A stretch of 64,000 nucleotides of DNA from Haloterrigena salina JCM 13891 (GTDB taxonomy: Archaea; Halobacteriota; Halobacteria; Halobacteriales; Natrialbaceae), in the NCBI RefSeq assembly GCF_000337495.1, contig NZ_AOIS01000051.1, positions 39,017-103,016 of the forward strand, written 5' to 3'. The position numbers and the translations under genes were made by a program. This document shows positions 62,950 through 64,000 of this stretch, in pieces (positions within the stretch are counted from its first letter, which is position 1; every line of letters starts with the position of its first letter). Under the pieces are notes generated by a model. The model saw nothing but the letters and a program-made list of their open reading frames with translations. It searched no databases and had not been told where the DNA came from.

Positions 62950-64000
62950 GTGAACGAAATCGCGTTGCAGATCGCCGATGCGCCGCTGGACGAGACGGTC
63001 GTCCGGATCGCGCTGGCCGGAGCGCTGGGGATGTTCCTCGGCCTCGAACGAGAGTGGTCCCAGAAGTCGGCCGGGATCCGGACGTTCTCGCTGATTAGCC
63101 TCCTCGGAGCGGTCTTTACGCTGCTGGTCTTCGAGAGCGAAATCGGCGAAACGCTGCTCGTCCTCGGCGGGCTCCTCGTGATCGTCCAGGGCGTCCTGCT
63201 GGCGGTCCAGGGGCTGTTGAGCGCCGACGAGGCCGGCCTCTCGCTGACCACCTCGGTCTCGATGCTCGTCGCCTACGGCGTCGGCGTGCTGGTCGCCGCC
63301 GGCTTCATCATCGAGGGAGTCACGGTCGCCGTCCTCTCGTCGCTGCTGTTGGTCCTCAAGCGCGAACTCCACGAGTTCGCCTGGGGGCTCTCCCACGAGG
63401 AGATGCGCTCGACGATCGAGTTTTCCATCCTCGCGTTCGTCATCTACCCGGTCCTCCCCGCCAAGGTCACCGCGGAGGTCGGCGGGATCGAGATCCCGCT
63501 CGAGCCCCAGGTGATCTGGCTGATGGTCGTCGCGGTCGCCGGCATCGGCATCGCCAACTACGCGATCGTCTCGACGTACGGCGGACGGGGCATCGCCGTG
63601 ACCGGGTTCTTCGGCGGGTTGGCCTCCTCGACGGCCGTCGTCGGGACGATGCTCGACCACGTCAACCAGCGCCCCGAGGCCGCCTCCTACGCCGTCGCCG
63701 CGATCTTGCTGGCCAACGCGGCGATGGCCGTTCGCAACCTCGCCATCGCCGTCGGGTTCACCATCGGCAGCGGGAGTCCGGTCCTCCTCGAGGCGATCGT
63801 CCCGCTGGGCGCGGTCATCCTGGTCGCGTTCGCCGTCGCCGCCTGGACCGCCGACTGGGGCGAGTCGGGTCCGATCGAACTCGAGTCTCCCTTCTCGCTG
63901 AAGAACGCGCTCGCGTTCGGCGCCGTCTTCCTCGTCGTCCTCGTCTTCGGGTCGCTGGCCGAGACCTGGTTCGGGACGCTCGGCTTCTACGCCACCGCCG
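62950..64000 (+). CDS. MgtC/SapB (DUF4010) family membrane protein, 3'-truncated by window edge
   Basis: The visible part of about 350 residues is a polytopic membrane protein. The MgtC/SapB N-terminal module has LAGALGMFLGLEREWSQKSA and GIRTFSLISLLGAVF, and the DUF4010 C-terminal region has GGRGIAVTGFFGGLASSTAV and LLANAAMAVRNLAIAVGF. Such proteins are linked to Mg2+ or envelope homeostasis, but their transport activity is unclear. GTG 62950 (MNEIALQIADAP) is chosen; an in-frame ATG at 62923 would add 9 residues. The TTTATGG around that ATG resembles a TATA box for a leaderless GTG start. The C-terminus lies beyond 64000. Confidence 0.85.
   Translation, partial: MNEIALQIADAPLDETVVRIALAGALGMFLGLEREWSQKSAGIRTFSLISLLGAVFTLLVFESEIGETLLVLGGLLVIVQGVLLAVQGLLSADEAGLSLTTSVSMLVAYGVGVLVAAGFIIEGVTVAVLSSLLLVLKRELHEFAWGLSHEEMRSTIEFSILAFVIYPVLPAKVTAEVGGIEIPLEPQVIWLMVVAVAGIGIANYAIVSTYGGRGIAVTGFFGGLASSTAVVGTMLDHVNQRPEAASYAVAAILLANAAMAVRNLAIAVGFTIGSGSPVLLEAIVPLGAVILVAFAVAAWTADWGESGPIELESPFSLKNALAFGAVFLVVLVFGSLAETWFGTLGFYATA

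Overview
The window is about 64 kb of high-GC haloarchaeal chromosome. The proteins are strongly acidic, Tat-type lipoprotein signals (RR plus a GC lipobox) are common, and several genes have a TATA-like box 23-35 nt before the start codon, as in leaderless archaeal transcripts. HalOD1, DUF7123-like, DUF7117-like, TbsP-like, Htur_1727-like and CGCGG-family proteins point to a haloarchaeon, probably in the Natrialbaceae (Haloterrigena/Natrinema-like); the genus is inference. Both window edges cut a gene: DUF444/YeaH on the left and an MgtC/SapB-like membrane protein on the right. I saw no rRNA, no convincing tRNA, no CRISPR array, no integrase and no intact insertion sequence.

Layout. 0-8.4 kb: YeaH (DUF444)-SpoVR pair, HEAT-repeat protein, YjbQ, glycerophosphodiesterase, CheY-like receiver, SDR and a Na+-dependent NSS transporter. 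8.6-14 kb: a tightly overlapping livHMGF operon with its binding protein convergent at its end. 14.2-20.5 kb: acyl-CoA (propionyl-CoA) carboxylase pccB-pccX and pccA, separated by four small genes (membrane peptide, winged-helix peptide, SRPBCC, nitrilase-type amidase). 20.5-22.7 kb: an AT-richer patch with a decayed VOC/glyoxalase gene, DoxX and an HxlR regulator. 22.7-29.3 kb: two radical SAM/SPASM enzymes with two short candidate RiPP or partner proteins (Htur_1727 type and CGCGG type), a histidine kinase, a MoaD/ThiS-like protein ending in Cys-Cys and a histidine-rich polytopic membrane protein. 29.3-34.5 kb: lipoprotein, NhaP-type antiporter, HPII-type catalase and an unknown protein.

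34.7-44.7 kb: HalOD1 protein, a predicted exonuclease, a very acidic membrane-anchored protein, two haloarchaeal hypotheticals, an OB-fold/thiolase pair, a hypothetical, HflX and a FUN14-like protein. 44.6-48.4 kb: RNA-processing and protein-turnover block: SBDS, then the operon rnp3-methyltransferase-rnp2-psmA. 48.6-54.9 kb: TbsP regulator, a decayed mobile-element patch, a large CHAT/caspase-like protein, glyA and a hypothetical. 55-64 kb: alpha/beta hydrolase, folD, a PqqD-like protein coupled to an OPT oligopeptide transporter, DUF7117-like protein, a lipoprotein packed with N-glycosylation sequons, short conserved peptides, a possible small RNA, a PadR regulator and the MgtC/SapB-like protein.

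How parts work together. glyA and folD are two steps of one-carbon metabolism. livHMGF plus LivK form one importer that could supply branched-chain amino acids, whose breakdown can yield propionyl-CoA, the likely substrate of the carboxylase. rnp2 and rnp3 are RNase P subunits co-transcribed with the proteasome alpha subunit. The radical SAM locus (22.7-29.3 kb) is the best candidate for an incompletely described system; the PqqD-like/OPT pair at 57-59 kb may be a separate peptide-handling unit.
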